From Enterococcus dispar ATCC 51266 (GTDB lineage: Bacteria > Bacillota > Bacilli > Lactobacillales > Enterococcaceae): 64,000 nt of DNA. Position 1 is the stretch's first letter. The number at the start of each line of letters is the position of its first letter. A program made the position numbers and the translations under genes. Below the pieces are notes generated by a model that worked only from the letters and a program-made list of their open reading frames with translations, made no database searches and was not told where the DNA came from. The stretch covers positions 1,874,636-1,938,635 of the forward strand of contig NZ_KE136354.1 in the NCBI RefSeq assembly GCF_000406945.1, read 5' to 3'. Of this stretch, positions 34,552-42,830 are shown one piece after another.

Positions 34552-35171
34552 TTGGCGTAAAAATGAAAAAGAACTATATTTTTCCCACAAACCAACTTTA
34601 TTTACCATCCCGTCACAACAATTTATTACATTAACAGGACAAGGCAACCCCAATACTAAAAATATTTGCTGAAAAAATTAGTGCCCTTTTTCCATTGGCC
34701 TATGGCATTAAAATGGCGATAAAAAAAGGCGCACTTGAAACGGCAAGAGATTATGGCGTTTATCCACTAGAAGGTGTCTGGAGGAGCACAGATGCATCAA
34801 GTGGCGAAAATTTAAATAAAGATGCTTTGAAGTATAAAATTATGTTACGACAACCAGACTTTGTAACCGAAGCATTCTTTAACGAAATCAAAATAAAAAC
34901 TAGGACTCAAAAAGAAAATCCGTATTTCGATGCCGTTCAATGGGAAACTTATGAAGAAGGACGCGTCTTACAAATGATTCATACAGGCCCTTTTGATACT
35001 GAAATAGAAACATTTAAGCAGATGGAGACTTTTTTTGTCACCCATAATTTAACAAAAACTCCAATTATGGCAGATTATTGGCATCGTGAGATTTATTTGA
35101 AAGATTTTCGCCGGACCCACCCTGAAAAAATGCAAACGTTATTGCGCTACAAAGTAAAAGAGTTGCGCTAA
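34541..35171 (+). pseudogene. GyrI-like (small-molecule-binding) domain protein, frameshifted
   Basis: A start ATG at 34541, 6 bases after GGAG, opens a frame that runs 43 codons to TGA at 34670. The sense then continues in another frame from about 34660 (FAEKISALFPLAYGIKM) to 35171. Joined, the protein of about 210 residues resembles the GyrI-like/YdhB group (FITLTGQGNPNTK early; GVYPLEGVW and VLQMIHTGPFD later). A single-base change in or near the run CTAAAAATATTT would explain it. The long downstream part may be an artefact if translated from 34695. Sequencing error cannot be excluded. Confidence 0.8.
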
Positions 35172-35226
35172 GAAACTCTAAAAATAAAAACTATTAGGGC
35201 TACCAAATCAAACAATCCCTTTCGAC

Positions 35227-35262
35227 AAAAAAAGGATGATGCATATTTGCACCATCCTTTTT
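35227..35262. terminator. Bidirectional terminator between the GyrI-like and YlbF-like genes
   Basis: AAAAAGGATG and CATCCTTTTT with inner TGCA/TGCA pairing; T runs on both strands. Confidence 0.85.
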
Positions 35263-35270
35263 GTTAATTT

Positions 35271-35609
35271 TTAATTATATAATTCGTGAACAGGACCCAT
35301 GATAATGCGGTTTAAATCATTAACAACGGCACTGAAAGCTTGTTCTTTTTGCATTAATTGGTTAATTAAATCTTCTTTTTGCACACGTTCAGCTAATTCT
35401 TGTGCTTTTTTTGCATCTTCTTCTGAAATTTCTTCGCCAGACATCATTTTTTCATGCAGACCTTGTTGTAATTGTTGAAATTCTTGGAATAAAGCATGGG
35501 CTTCTTGATTTTCTTTTAAGCGATCAAAGGATGCTTTTAAATCACCAAATTGTTGGGATTCTCTAATTTCACGTTCTAATTGATTTGCTGTGTCATAAAT
35601 GTTCGCCAT
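35271..35609 (-). CDS. YlbF/YheA family protein (UPF0342)
   Basis: A 112-residue all-helical protein, with [20 protein letters not shown] at the N-terminus and [20 protein letters not shown] near the end. Family members YlbF and YmcA are helical regulators linked to competence, biofilm and RNase Y, but this subgroup (YheA-like) has no assigned role. It is followed by a bidirectional terminator and precedes no operon partner except the PBP gene 50 bases upstream. Confidence 0.85.
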   Translation of the reverse strand: MANIYDTANQLEREIRESQQFGDLKASFDRLKENQEAHALFQEFQQLQQGLHEKMMSGEEISEEDAKKAQELAERVQKEDLINQLMQKEQAFSAVVNDLNRIIMGPVHELYN

Positions 35610-35659
35610 GTTCTGTAACCTCGCTTTTATTTGATATCATTTATTGTAACATAAAAACT

Positions 35660-37813
35660 TTAGTTGCCATTTAGTTTACCCCAAATATCTTGAAAGACAC
35701 GTTTTGCGCCTTCTTTGACTTTACCACCAATTTCACTTAATCCGTCTTTGGCTTTTTCAGCAAAGTCATCCATCGTTTTACTCCAATCAGTATCGCTGTT
35801 TTGATCGCGATTGACTTCATCTGCGGCCACCACTTTACCGTTGGTTTGATAGGCATCCGCTACTGCAAAGCCGGATTCTTTGACATAAGGTAAAATATTG
35901 GCAGCTTCGGCTTGGAAAATTTTTCCGACTACATCCCCACTGGTACCAGACAAATAGTGGTCTTTACTACTTTTTTCAAAGCCTAACCACGTAGCAATAA
36001 CTACGTTTGGTGTATATCCTACAATCCATTGGTCATTGGCTTTACTGGAATCAAAGTTTGTTTCGGTGGTTCCGGTTTTACCAGCCATCGTATAACCTGG
36101 ATTAGCTTGTGCTGCCGTCCCATTTGAAAATGTGCCTAACAACATACTGGTCATTTGATTGGCTGTTTCTTCTGAAATAATTTGTTTTCCTTTTGGCTTG
36201 GTGTTATCGACAATTACCGTTCCTTTTGAGTCGACAATTTTAGTAATTACGTGAGGCGTATACAATTTTCCACCATTGGCAAAGACACCATAAGCTGCCG
36301 CCATCGTCATTGGTGATTCCCCTTTTTCTAAACCACCTAGTGCAACACCACCCCAATATTTATCCTTTTCTGTTAAAGAAAGACCAAATTCTTGGGCTTT
36401 TTTATAGCCTTTGTCAATGCCAATTTCATGAAGTAACCAGACTGCTGGTGTATTTAAACTCCAAGCGACAGATTGATACATGGGAACTTCACCAGAATAT
36501 GTGCCATCGTAATTTTTCACATCATAAAAACTCATTTTTTCATCTTTTAAAATACTATCTGGTTTATATCCCGCTTCAAGTGCTGGCGTATAAACACTAA
36601 TTGGTTTAATCGTTGATCCAGGCGAACGCATCATTTGCGTCGCAAAACTAAAGCCCCGGAACGTATGCTCTCCGCGCCGGCCGACTAACGCACGAATTCC
36701 GCCTGTATTGGGATCCATTGAAACCGAACCAGATTGCGGCATCGCGCCATCAGAAGCATTCCCAGGAAAATTATTATTGTTATCATAAACATTTTGCATT
36801 TGAATTTGTTGCTGCTGATCTAAAGTTGTATATACTTTGTAGCCTTTGGTTAAAATATCTGAGTCATCAATATCATATTCTTGTTCTGCTTCATCTAAAA
36901 CCGCATCAATAAAATACGGGTATTTATTACCAGTGTCTTCATTATCATAAGCATCGTAAAGGGAATCGGCGATATTGGTCTGTTCCACTTGTTTTTCTTG
37001 CGCTTTGGTAATCTTACCATTGTCTACCATGACACCCAAAACGACGTTGCGGCGTTCGTTAGCTAAATCAGGATGGTCAATCGGATTATAAATACTTGGC
37101 CCTTTTAACATCCCAGCCAAAGTAGCTGCTTCACTTAATTCTACTTCACTTGCATTCACGCCAAAATATTTCTTCGAGGCATCTTGCACCCCCCAAACAC
37201 CATTACCAAAATAGGCGTTGTTTAAATACATCGTCAAAATTTGATCTTTCGTGTATTTTTTTTCAATTTCAATCGCAAGGAACAGTTCTTTGGCCTTACG
37301 ACTAAAAGTTTGGTCTAAGGTAAGATAGGCGTTTTTGGCTAACTGTTGGGTAATGGTACTCCCACCACCACCAGAAGTATTGCGATTAATCACCGCTCTC
37401 AATGCTGCGCGGGCAATCCCTTTGATATCAAAACCATGGTGATTATAAAAATTGCGGTCTTCTGTTGAAACGACAGCATTGACGATATTAGGAGAAATTT
37501 TATCCATTTCCACGTATGTGCCTTTGCCTGAATTCAATTTGCCAGCCGTATCACCGTCTTTATCATAAATAACCGTTGTATTCTTCAAATCTGATTGCAA
37601 GCGATCCACATCGACTTGTTTGGATAAATAAAATAGATAACTGCTGGTAACCAATACAGTAATTAAGCCTAATAAAATGATAATTTTATTGACATGATAT
37701 TTTTTCCAAACCCGTTTGCGCCATTGATGAAACTGCTGTAAATAAGGTTTTAGCCACTGCCAAAAAGTTAGCAGAGCCTCTTTTATTTTTGTCCAAATTT
37801 CTTTTGCGTCCAT
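35660..37813 (-). CDS. pbp2A: Class A penicillin-binding protein (PBP2A-like)
   Basis: A 717-residue bifunctional wall synthase. A basic N-terminus and one membrane helix (about residues 47-68) precede the glycosyltransferase domain, with VSTEDRNFYNHHGFD (catalytic Glu), GGGSTITQQLAKN and KAKELFLAIEIEK. The transpeptidase domain has SPGSTIKP (SxxK), SLN (SxN) and AGKTGTTE (KTG). The start at 37813 has GGAG 6 bases upstream. The neighbourhood and length suggest the enterococcal PBP2A/PbpZ type; that assignment is less sure than the class. Confidence 0.92.
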   Translation of the reverse strand: MDAKEIWTKIKEALLTFWQWLKPYLQQFHQWRKRVWKKYHVNKIIILLGLITVLVTSSYLFYLSKQVDVDRLQSDLKNTTVIYDKDGDTAGKLNSGKGTYVEMDKISPNIVNAVVSTEDRNFYNHHGFDIKGIARAALRAVINRNTSGGGGSTITQQLAKNAYLTLDQTFSRKAKELFLAIEIEKKYTKDQILTMYLNNAYFGNGVWGVQDASKKYFGVNASEVELSEAATLAGMLKGPSIYNPIDHPDLANERRNVVLGVMVDNGKITKAQEKQVEQTNIADSLYDAYDNEDTGNKYPYFIDAVLDEAEQEYDIDDSDILTKGYKVYTTLDQQQQIQMQNVYDNNNNFPGNASDGAMPQSGSVSMDPNTGGIRALVGRRGEHTFRGFSFATQMMRSPGSTIKPISVYTPALEAGYKPDSILKDEKMSFYDVKNYDGTYSGEVPMYQSVAWSLNTPAVWLLHEIGIDKGYKKAQEFGLSLTEKDKYWGGVALGGLEKGESPMTMAAAYGVFANGGKLYTPHVITKIVDSKGTVIVDNTKPKGKQIISEETANQMTSMLLGTFSNGTAAQANPGYTMAGKTGTTETNFDSSKANDQWIVGYTPNVVIATWLGFEKSSKDHYLSGTSGDVVGKIFQAEAANILPYVKESGFAVADAYQTNGKVVAADEVNRDQNSDTDWSKTMDDFAEKAKDGLSEIGGKVKEGAKRVFQDIWGKLNGN

Positions 37814-38028
37814 AACAATCTCCACTCATTTAATTTGTGTCAGTTTAACAGGAAAGTCTCAAGCTGACCTGCGTCTTTAGACTGAAAATAGCATATTTAA
37901 CTAAATCTAGCACATTTTAGCAAAGAAAATGCAGTAATTCGTTACATTTTTCTTAAATATCTTTTAAAATAAAGCTGTGCTTAAGAATTAGAATAAAAGT
38001 CAACCTGTAAAAAGAATTGAGGGTTATC

Positions 38029-38883
38029 ATGGAATATACAATCACACTACCGACGTCGCAAAAAGAAATGACTATCCGGCAACTCCTAGAAAAAGAATGG
38101 TTGGTACCTCGTAAAGTACGTCATTTCCTGCGCATTCGTAAAAATGTACGCAAAAATGGTGAACCGGTCATGTTTCATGAACTTTGCTGTGCCGGCGATC
38201 GCATTACATTGGTCATTGAACCAGAAGATTATACTTACCAAGAAGTTGCTTTGGGAAATGCAAAAAAAGTGGTTGTTTTATATGAAGATGACCATCTTCT
38301 TGTCGCAAATAAATCAGCAGGCATTAAAACCCATCCTAACCAGCCCACAGAAAAAGATACGTTACTAAATGACGTAGCAGCGTATCTCGCCCCAAAAGGA
38401 CAACGGCCCTATGTGGTGCACCGTTTGGATAAAGAAACCAGTGGCGTCATTCTATTTGCCAAAAATCCATTAGTTTTGCCGATTTTAGGCCGTCTGTTGG
38501 AACAAAAGCATATTTATCGCCAGTATCAAGCAATCGTTAGCGGCAATTTGAATCATGCGACGACAATTAACAAAAAAATCGGGCGGGATCGTCACGATCG
38601 CCGTAAACGTATTATCGATGAAAAAAATGGTCAGACAGCTATTACCCACGTCACTGTTTTTCAAGCAGGCAAGCACAGCCAAATTTATTGCCAACTCGAA
38701 ACCGGCCGCACGCATCAAATTAGAGTCCATCTCAAAAGCATCGGCCATCCGATTGTCGGTGATCCATTGTATGGCAAAGAACAAGCATCACGTTTAATGC
38801 TTCATGCGCTAAAAATGCATTTAGAACACCCTTTTACCAAAGAAAAATTAGTCATTACCGCTTCTCCTGGCTTATGGGCATAA
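38029..38883 (+). CDS. RluA family pseudouridine synthase
   Basis: A 284-residue RNA pseudouridine synthase. The catalytic motif is VVHRLDKETSGVILFAK (Asp in RLD), and the later GRTHQIRVHLKSIGHPIVGDPLYG is the family signature. The N-terminal 60 residues are an S4-like region (VPRKVRHFLRIRKNVRKNG). GAGGG precedes the ATG at 38029. The target RNA position (23S rRNA or tRNA) cannot be assigned. The stop is overlapped by a repeat element. Confidence 0.92.
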   Translation: MEYTITLPTSQKEMTIRQLLEKEWLVPRKVRHFLRIRKNVRKNGEPVMFHELCCAGDRITLVIEPEDYTYQEVALGNAKKVVVLYEDDHLLVANKSAGIKTHPNQPTEKDTLLNDVAAYLAPKGQRPYVVHRLDKETSGVILFAKNPLVLPILGRLLEQKHIYRQYQAIVSGNLNHATTINKKIGRDRHDRRKRIIDEKNGQTAITHVTVFQAGKHSQIYCQLETGRTHQIRVHLKSIGHPIVGDPLYGKEQASRLMLHALKMHLEHPFTKEKLVITASPGLWA

Positions 38884-39050
38884 GAAAAGCTAAATGAACT
38901 CGTTCAGCTCTCAAGCAATAAGACCAAATCTTGTTAAATTGTATCTCAAATTTCGCAGGATTTTACCTTATTGCCGTAGAGAGCTAGTTCATGAAGCTGG
39001 ATCACTAGAAAAGCTAAATGAACTCGCACAACTCGCTAGCAATAAGATAG
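38882..39050. repeat. Three alternating copies of a degenerate intergenic repeat
   Basis: Unit AGCTAAATGAACTCG...AGCAATAAG occurs at about 38888-38922, inverted at 38968-38998 (CTTATTGCCGTAGAGAGCT), and again at 39014-39048. Neighbouring units can pair into hairpins. Related copies are at 21-98 and 51998-52040, all between genes. No coding sequence is seen here. Confidence 0.7.
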
Positions 39051-39092
39051 AATTTTAATAAATTGTTCTTCCAATTTTTGATTATTTCAACT

Positions 39093-39170
39093 AAAAAAGC
39101 ACGAAAGTTATGCGCCGTTTTCCCAATAACTGCTTTTTGGGAAAATGATTGCCATAACTTTCGTGCTTTT
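39093..39170. terminator. Very long bidirectional terminator-like hairpin
   Basis: Outer arms of 18 bases (AAAAGCACGAAAGTTATG / CATAACTTTCGTGCTTTT) match perfectly, and an inner TTTTCCCAA/TTGGGAAAA helix extends the fold. T-rich tails occur on both strands. It serves rluA and the M23 gene. Confidence 0.85.
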
Positions 39171-39203
39171 CATTTTTTAATACTAATCGTGTAACTTTTT
39201 ACT

Positions 39204-40193
39204 TTAAGCTCCAATTAAAGGGGCTGGATCGACAAATCCTTCCCACATTCCTGTCGCTACGCCAAAGTGCAAGTGCACCCCAGTCGAATTTCCAGTTGTC
39301 CCCATGCCACCAATACGTTGTCCGACACTGACACTCGCACCATTACTGACTTCAATGGTCGTTAAGTGGAAATAATAAGTATAGTAGCCATTATCATGTT
39401 TGACAATTACATGATTGCCACAACTTGCATCAAAGCCTGCTTCTACTACAACACCATCGCGTGCTGCCATTATTGTTTGGCCAGTTGAACCAGTTAAGTC
39501 AATTCCATCATGATGTTCTGTTCCGCCACCAAGAGGCATTTGACGCCAACCAAAAGGACTACTCACATTTAAACTACCTTCCAACGGTGATGCAAAACCT
39601 GTTTGGGCTACTTTAGCAGCTTTTTCTTCTTCTGCTTTCACTTTTGCTGTTAAAGTACCAATCGTCGCTTTTTTTGCTGCAATATTTTTTTCTGCTGCTG
39701 CTTGTGTTTGTTGCAATTTTGCAATTTTAGCAGTTAATTCTTGGTTCTTTTGTTCCAACTGAGTGATTTTCCCTTGTAGTGTAGCCACTTCAATTCGTTG
39801 GTTGCTTTGTTTTTCTTTTAATTTTGTCACTTGCGCTTCAATTTGTTCTTTTCCTTGTAAGCCTTGTAATAAATCAAGAGAAGTACCTAAAAATGAAGCT
39901 TCTACTTCTTCTTGTTGGCCTTGTTTTTCGGTTAATTCTTCTTTAATCGTAGCCAATGTCGTGATTTCTTCATCCAACTGTTGGGCATAGGTTACTTTCG
40001 TCGTTTCGTTGTTTTTCATTTCGGTATTTAGTTGTTGAATTTGTGATTTATAATCGGTAACCTTAGCTTCAGTTTGCGTAACTTCGGTTTTTACTGTCGC
40101 TAATTTATCAGTATTTTCTGAAGCAAAAGCTGTAGCTGAAAAGAATAAACTTCCGAGAAGTGAAATTGTTAAAATTGTTTTTTTGAGTTTCAA
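39204..40193 (-). CDS. Secreted M23 family peptidoglycan peptidase with coiled coil
   Basis: A 329-residue secreted protein. A signal peptide (residues 1-25, ending ATAFA|SE) is followed by a long coiled coil (about 30-200) and a C-terminal LytM/M23 domain with SSPFGWR, HHDGIDL (zinc His and Asp) and HLHFGVA. The layout matches PcsB/CwlO-like hydrolases and EnvC. Such coils are controlled by FtsEX in relatives. Both zinc motifs are intact. A WalR-box-like site lies about 140 bases upstream (40335-40351). AGGGG precedes the ATG. Confidence 0.9.
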   Translation of the reverse strand: MKLKKTILTISLLGSLFFSATAFASENTDKLATVKTEVTQTEAKVTDYKSQIQQLNTEMKNNETTKVTYAQQLDEEITTLATIKEELTEKQGQQEEVEASFLGTSLDLLQGLQGKEQIEAQVTKLKEKQSNQRIEVATLQGKITQLEQKNQELTAKIAKLQQTQAAAEKNIAAKKATIGTLTAKVKAEEEKAAKVAQTGFASPLEGSLNVSSPFGWRQMPLGGGTEHHDGIDLTGSTGQTIMAARDGVVVEAGFDASCGNHVIVKHDNGYYTYYFHLTTIEVSNGASVSVGQRIGGMGTTGNSTGVHLHFGVATGMWEGFVDPAPLIGA

Positions 40194-40334
40194 TTAATGA
40201 CCCCTTTTCGTTTTTTTGACTTGCCTAATTTAGCATGATTTTTCATGAAAAGGATGACAACTAACTTACAGTTTCTTTTCAGCCGCTACTTGGTTTTGTA
40301 ATAAAAGGCTGTCTGTTTACAACCAGATTGCAAC

Positions 40335-40351
40335 ATTTCACTCAGATTACA
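40335..40351 (-). promoter_or_regulatory. WalR-box-like site upstream of the M23 peptidase
   Basis: On the minus strand TGTAAT-ctgag-TGAAAT fits TGTWAH-N5-TGTWAH with one mismatch. Location upstream of a wall hydrolase fits WalRK control. Binding is inferred. Confidence 0.4.
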
Positions 40352-40412
40352 CAAATACTAATTTTTTCATAAAAAGATTAGATTTTACTATAGAATTTCC
40401 TTTTTTGACAAC

Positions 40413-40440
40413 AAAAAAAAAGCTGCAGGAATTTGCAGCA
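40413..40440 (-). terminator. Terminator of the RsuA-type synthase gene
   Basis: GCTGCA and TGCAGC arms with a 6-base loop, followed on the minus strand by TTTTTTTTTGTTG. Confidence 0.8.
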
Positions 40441-40462
40441 TCCGAATTTTGTTATTTATTCT

Positions 40463-41182
40463 TTAACTTTTACTTAAGGCAATGATCTCTTTTTTTGTCA
40501 GGGGGCGATAATCGCCAAGCTTTAACTCAGAATCCAAACAAACTGCTCCAATGCGATCGCGTCTTAAATAGGTTACCTTTTTACCCACAGCTTGTACCAT
40601 CCGCTTTACTTGATGAAATTTCCCTTCTGAAATCACTAAAGAGATTTCAGAAGTTTCTTTTACTTCATCTACTTTTAGTATCTGCAATTTTCCTGGTAAG
40701 GCGACTTCTCCTTGATCTAAAGTTAACCCTTTTGCAAAGGCGACCACATCTTCTTTGGTCATCACACCTGAAACTTTAGCAAAATATTCTTTTGCAACAT
40801 GCTTTTTAGGAGAAAGAAGTTCATGAGCCAACTCGCCATCATTACTTAACAACACAAATCCTTCTGTATCTTTATCTAACCGGCCGACAGGAAATAAATC
40901 CGGTCTAAAATCAGTCGGTTGCAGTAAATCAATCACTGTTTTTTGTTGTTTATCTGTTGTGGCAGAAATCACACCTGCAGGCTTATTGAGCATATAGTAA
41001 AAATATTTTTGGTAGCGAACTTCTACTCCTTGATAAGAAACAGTGTCGGCTTCTGGCTGCACTTGATACTTATCTTGTTTTACTGTAATACCGTTCACCT
41101 GTACCCAACCTTTTTTGATATAGCCTTTCACTTCTTTGCGGCTGCCAATCTGCATATCCGCTAAATATTTATCTAAACGCAT
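40463..41182 (-). CDS. RsuA family pseudouridine synthase
   Basis: A 239-residue enzyme with an N-terminal S4 domain (MRLDKYLADMQIGSRKEVKG) and the catalytic FPVGRLDKDTEGFVLLSNDG (Asp in RLD). A late KFHQVKRMVQAVGKKV is also family-like. RsuA-type enzymes modify 16S rRNA position 516; RluB/E/F relatives modify 23S rRNA, so the exact site is uncertain. The start at 41182 has GGAGG 5 bases upstream. Confidence 0.9.
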   Translation of the reverse strand: MRLDKYLADMQIGSRKEVKGYIKKGWVQVNGITVKQDKYQVQPEADTVSYQGVEVRYQKYFYYMLNKPAGVISATTDKQQKTVIDLLQPTDFRPDLFPVGRLDKDTEGFVLLSNDGELAHELLSPKKHVAKEYFAKVSGVMTKEDVVAFAKGLTLDQGEVALPGKLQILKVDEVKETSEISLVISEGKFHQVKRMVQAVGKKVTYLRRDRIGAVCLDSELKLGDYRPLTKKEIIALSKS

Positions 41183-41362
41183 AGTCTCCTCCAATTTGTT
41201 TTTCTTCTAATTCCTAGCGTTGCATTATTTTTTAATCAAAATCCCCGTCAAAAGACTAGACTTGGTCTTTTAAAGCGCGCTAAATAAAAAAATTAGCATC
41301 TTTGTATTTTCTTTATTCACAAGTTGTCAAAACTATTATACAGTAAATGTTGAGGTGAGAAG

Positions 41363-41788
41363 ATGACAAGAAGTTTTCCAGTCCAATTAACGTGTATGTG
41401 TCTGATTCGTAATCAGCGCAATGAAGTTTTAATTCAAGATCGCCAGAAAAAAGATTGGCCCGGCTGGACATTTCCCGGCGGCCATGTAGAAGCGACAGAA
41501 TCTATGACTGAAGCTGTCATAAGAGAAATTAAAGAAGAAACAGGTCTCATCATCGCACCTAAACTGATGGGAATCGCAGAATGGCTGAATAAATCAGATG
41601 GTAGTCGTGAATTGTGCGGCATTTTTTTGGCCCAAGTCACAACCGAACCAACAGTGATGACAGAAGGAAGATTGTTTTGGCTACCCGAAAAAGAACTTTC
41701 TCAGGTAAAATTAGCGGGTACTTTATCAGATGTATTGCCGGTTTTTTATGGTGAAAAAACGCAATACTTTCAAGATAATCGTCCGTAA
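41363..41788 (+). CDS. NUDIX hydrolase (MutT-like)
   Basis: A 141-residue protein with a complete Nudix box, GHVEATESMTEAVIREIKEETGL, spanning residues 37-59 in the pattern GX5EX7REUXEEXGU. An N-terminal strand (PVQLTCMCLIRN) and a WTFPGGH segment support an 8-oxo-dGTP or related diphosphatase; the substrate is not defined. GAGG lies before the ATG. It is convergent with the lysR gene. Confidence 0.9.
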   Translation: MTRSFPVQLTCMCLIRNQRNEVLIQDRQKKDWPGWTFPGGHVEATESMTEAVIREIKEETGLIIAPKLMGIAEWLNKSDGSRELCGIFLAQVTTEPTVMTEGRLFWLPEKELSQVKLAGTLSDVLPVFYGEKTQYFQDNRP

Positions 41789-41811
41789 AAAAGGCAACAA
41801 ATAAATTCAAC

Positions 41812-42681
41812 TTATTGGGGAGAATTAAAAAAATCCTGCTGTAATTGCCGTAAAAGAGACTTCCCAAATTGTTGTTTTTTGTTATCCTCCCATTTTTCGG
41901 GATAAATCAGACGTATTGGTGCTGCTTCATTATAAACTTTTAACACATGATACTCTTTTTCCTGAAAACAACCATCACTTATCACACCTAAACACATTTG
42001 ACTTTCCACCCCCGCCAAAACCATAAAATCTCCTTCCACGTGGATCACATGGGCAAATTCATTAGTATCTTTTAAAACATAATCAAAAATCACACTGGCT
42101 TTTCGATCAATTAAAATGGGGAGTTGTGTTAATAATGCTGGCTTTTGCACAATTTGTTCATATGTTTTGGGCGAAGCTATCAATACCAAACTTTCCCGTT
42201 TTATAGCCAAACTGGTAAAAGATGCTGGAACCATGCGATCTGCCACAATGCCCATATCCAATTTTCCTGCTCTTAGACGCTCTAGCGTTTCATCACTTGT
42301 ACCATGAATTAAATCAAAACTAATTTGCGGATGAGAAATTTGGTACTCTACCACTTTACTGACCACCATTTCTGCTAAATAACGTTCCAGACCGCCAATT
42401 TTTATAGTGGTCCGTCTTTTAGCTGCGGCAGCGACATTTTCTTTAAAATGACCATATTCAATCAACGCATGATGCGCATAATTATAAGTCAATTCCCCAA
42501 TTTCAGTTAATCCCTTTTGAACTTTTCCTTCTATAAATAATGGAAAACCTACCGTCTGCTCGAGTTCGGCAATATATTTACTAATTGTGGATTGGCTATA
42601 CATTAATTTTTCTGCGGCGCGTTTAAAAGATGCATAATCCACCACATATTTGTAAGTTCGTAAAATTTTCAAATTCAACAT
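41812..42681 (-). CDS. LysR family transcriptional regulator
   Basis: A 289-residue regulator. The N-terminal HTH (ILRTYKYVVDYASFKRAAE, then YSQSTISKYIAELEQTVG) is followed by a two-lobe LysR substrate domain (about residues 90-285). AGGAGG lies 7 bases before the ATG. It is divergent from the yfcC2-M20 pair at 42831-45567 and probably regulates it with a ligand derived from the imported compound. The ligand is unknown. Confidence 0.88.
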   Translation of the reverse strand: MLNLKILRTYKYVVDYASFKRAAEKLMYSQSTISKYIAELEQTVGFPLFIEGKVQKGLTEIGELTYNYAHHALIEYGHFKENVAAAAKRRTTIKIGGLERYLAEMVVSKVVEYQISHPQISFDLIHGTSDETLERLRAGKLDMGIVADRMVPASFTSLAIKRESLVLIASPKTYEQIVQKPALLTQLPILIDRKASVIFDYVLKDTNEFAHVIHVEGDFMVLAGVESQMCLGVISDGCFQEKEYHVLKVYNEAAPIRLIYPEKWEDNKKQQFGKSLLRQLQQDFFNSPQ

Positions 42682-42763
42682 CTCATTGCCTCCTAAAAAA
42701 GAAAGTCAACTTTCCAAAATGGAAAATCACATTCCCCTTTTTCTCGGTATCATTATATCAGAA

Positions 42764-42777
42764 AGTAAGCGCTATAA
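42764..42777. promoter_or_regulatory. Weak cre-like site before the second yfcC gene
   Basis: AGTAAGCGCTATAA matches 12 of 14 cre positions and lies 54-67 bases before the start. Suggestive only. Confidence 0.3.
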
Positions 42778-42830
42778 GAAAAACTGATTGTACAGTTATC
42801 AAACGTTTACGAGATAAAGGAGTTGTTTTT

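Noticed and set aside
34650..34680. Programmed frameshift in the GyrI-like gene
   Set aside because: No clear slippery heptamer with stimulatory structure; families of this type are not known to use recoding. Mutation is simpler.
42630..42830. N-terminal extension of the second YfcC protein
   Set aside because: The frame is open but lacks a ribosome site and overlaps the divergent lysR gene; the start at 42831 has AAAGGAG and matches the family.
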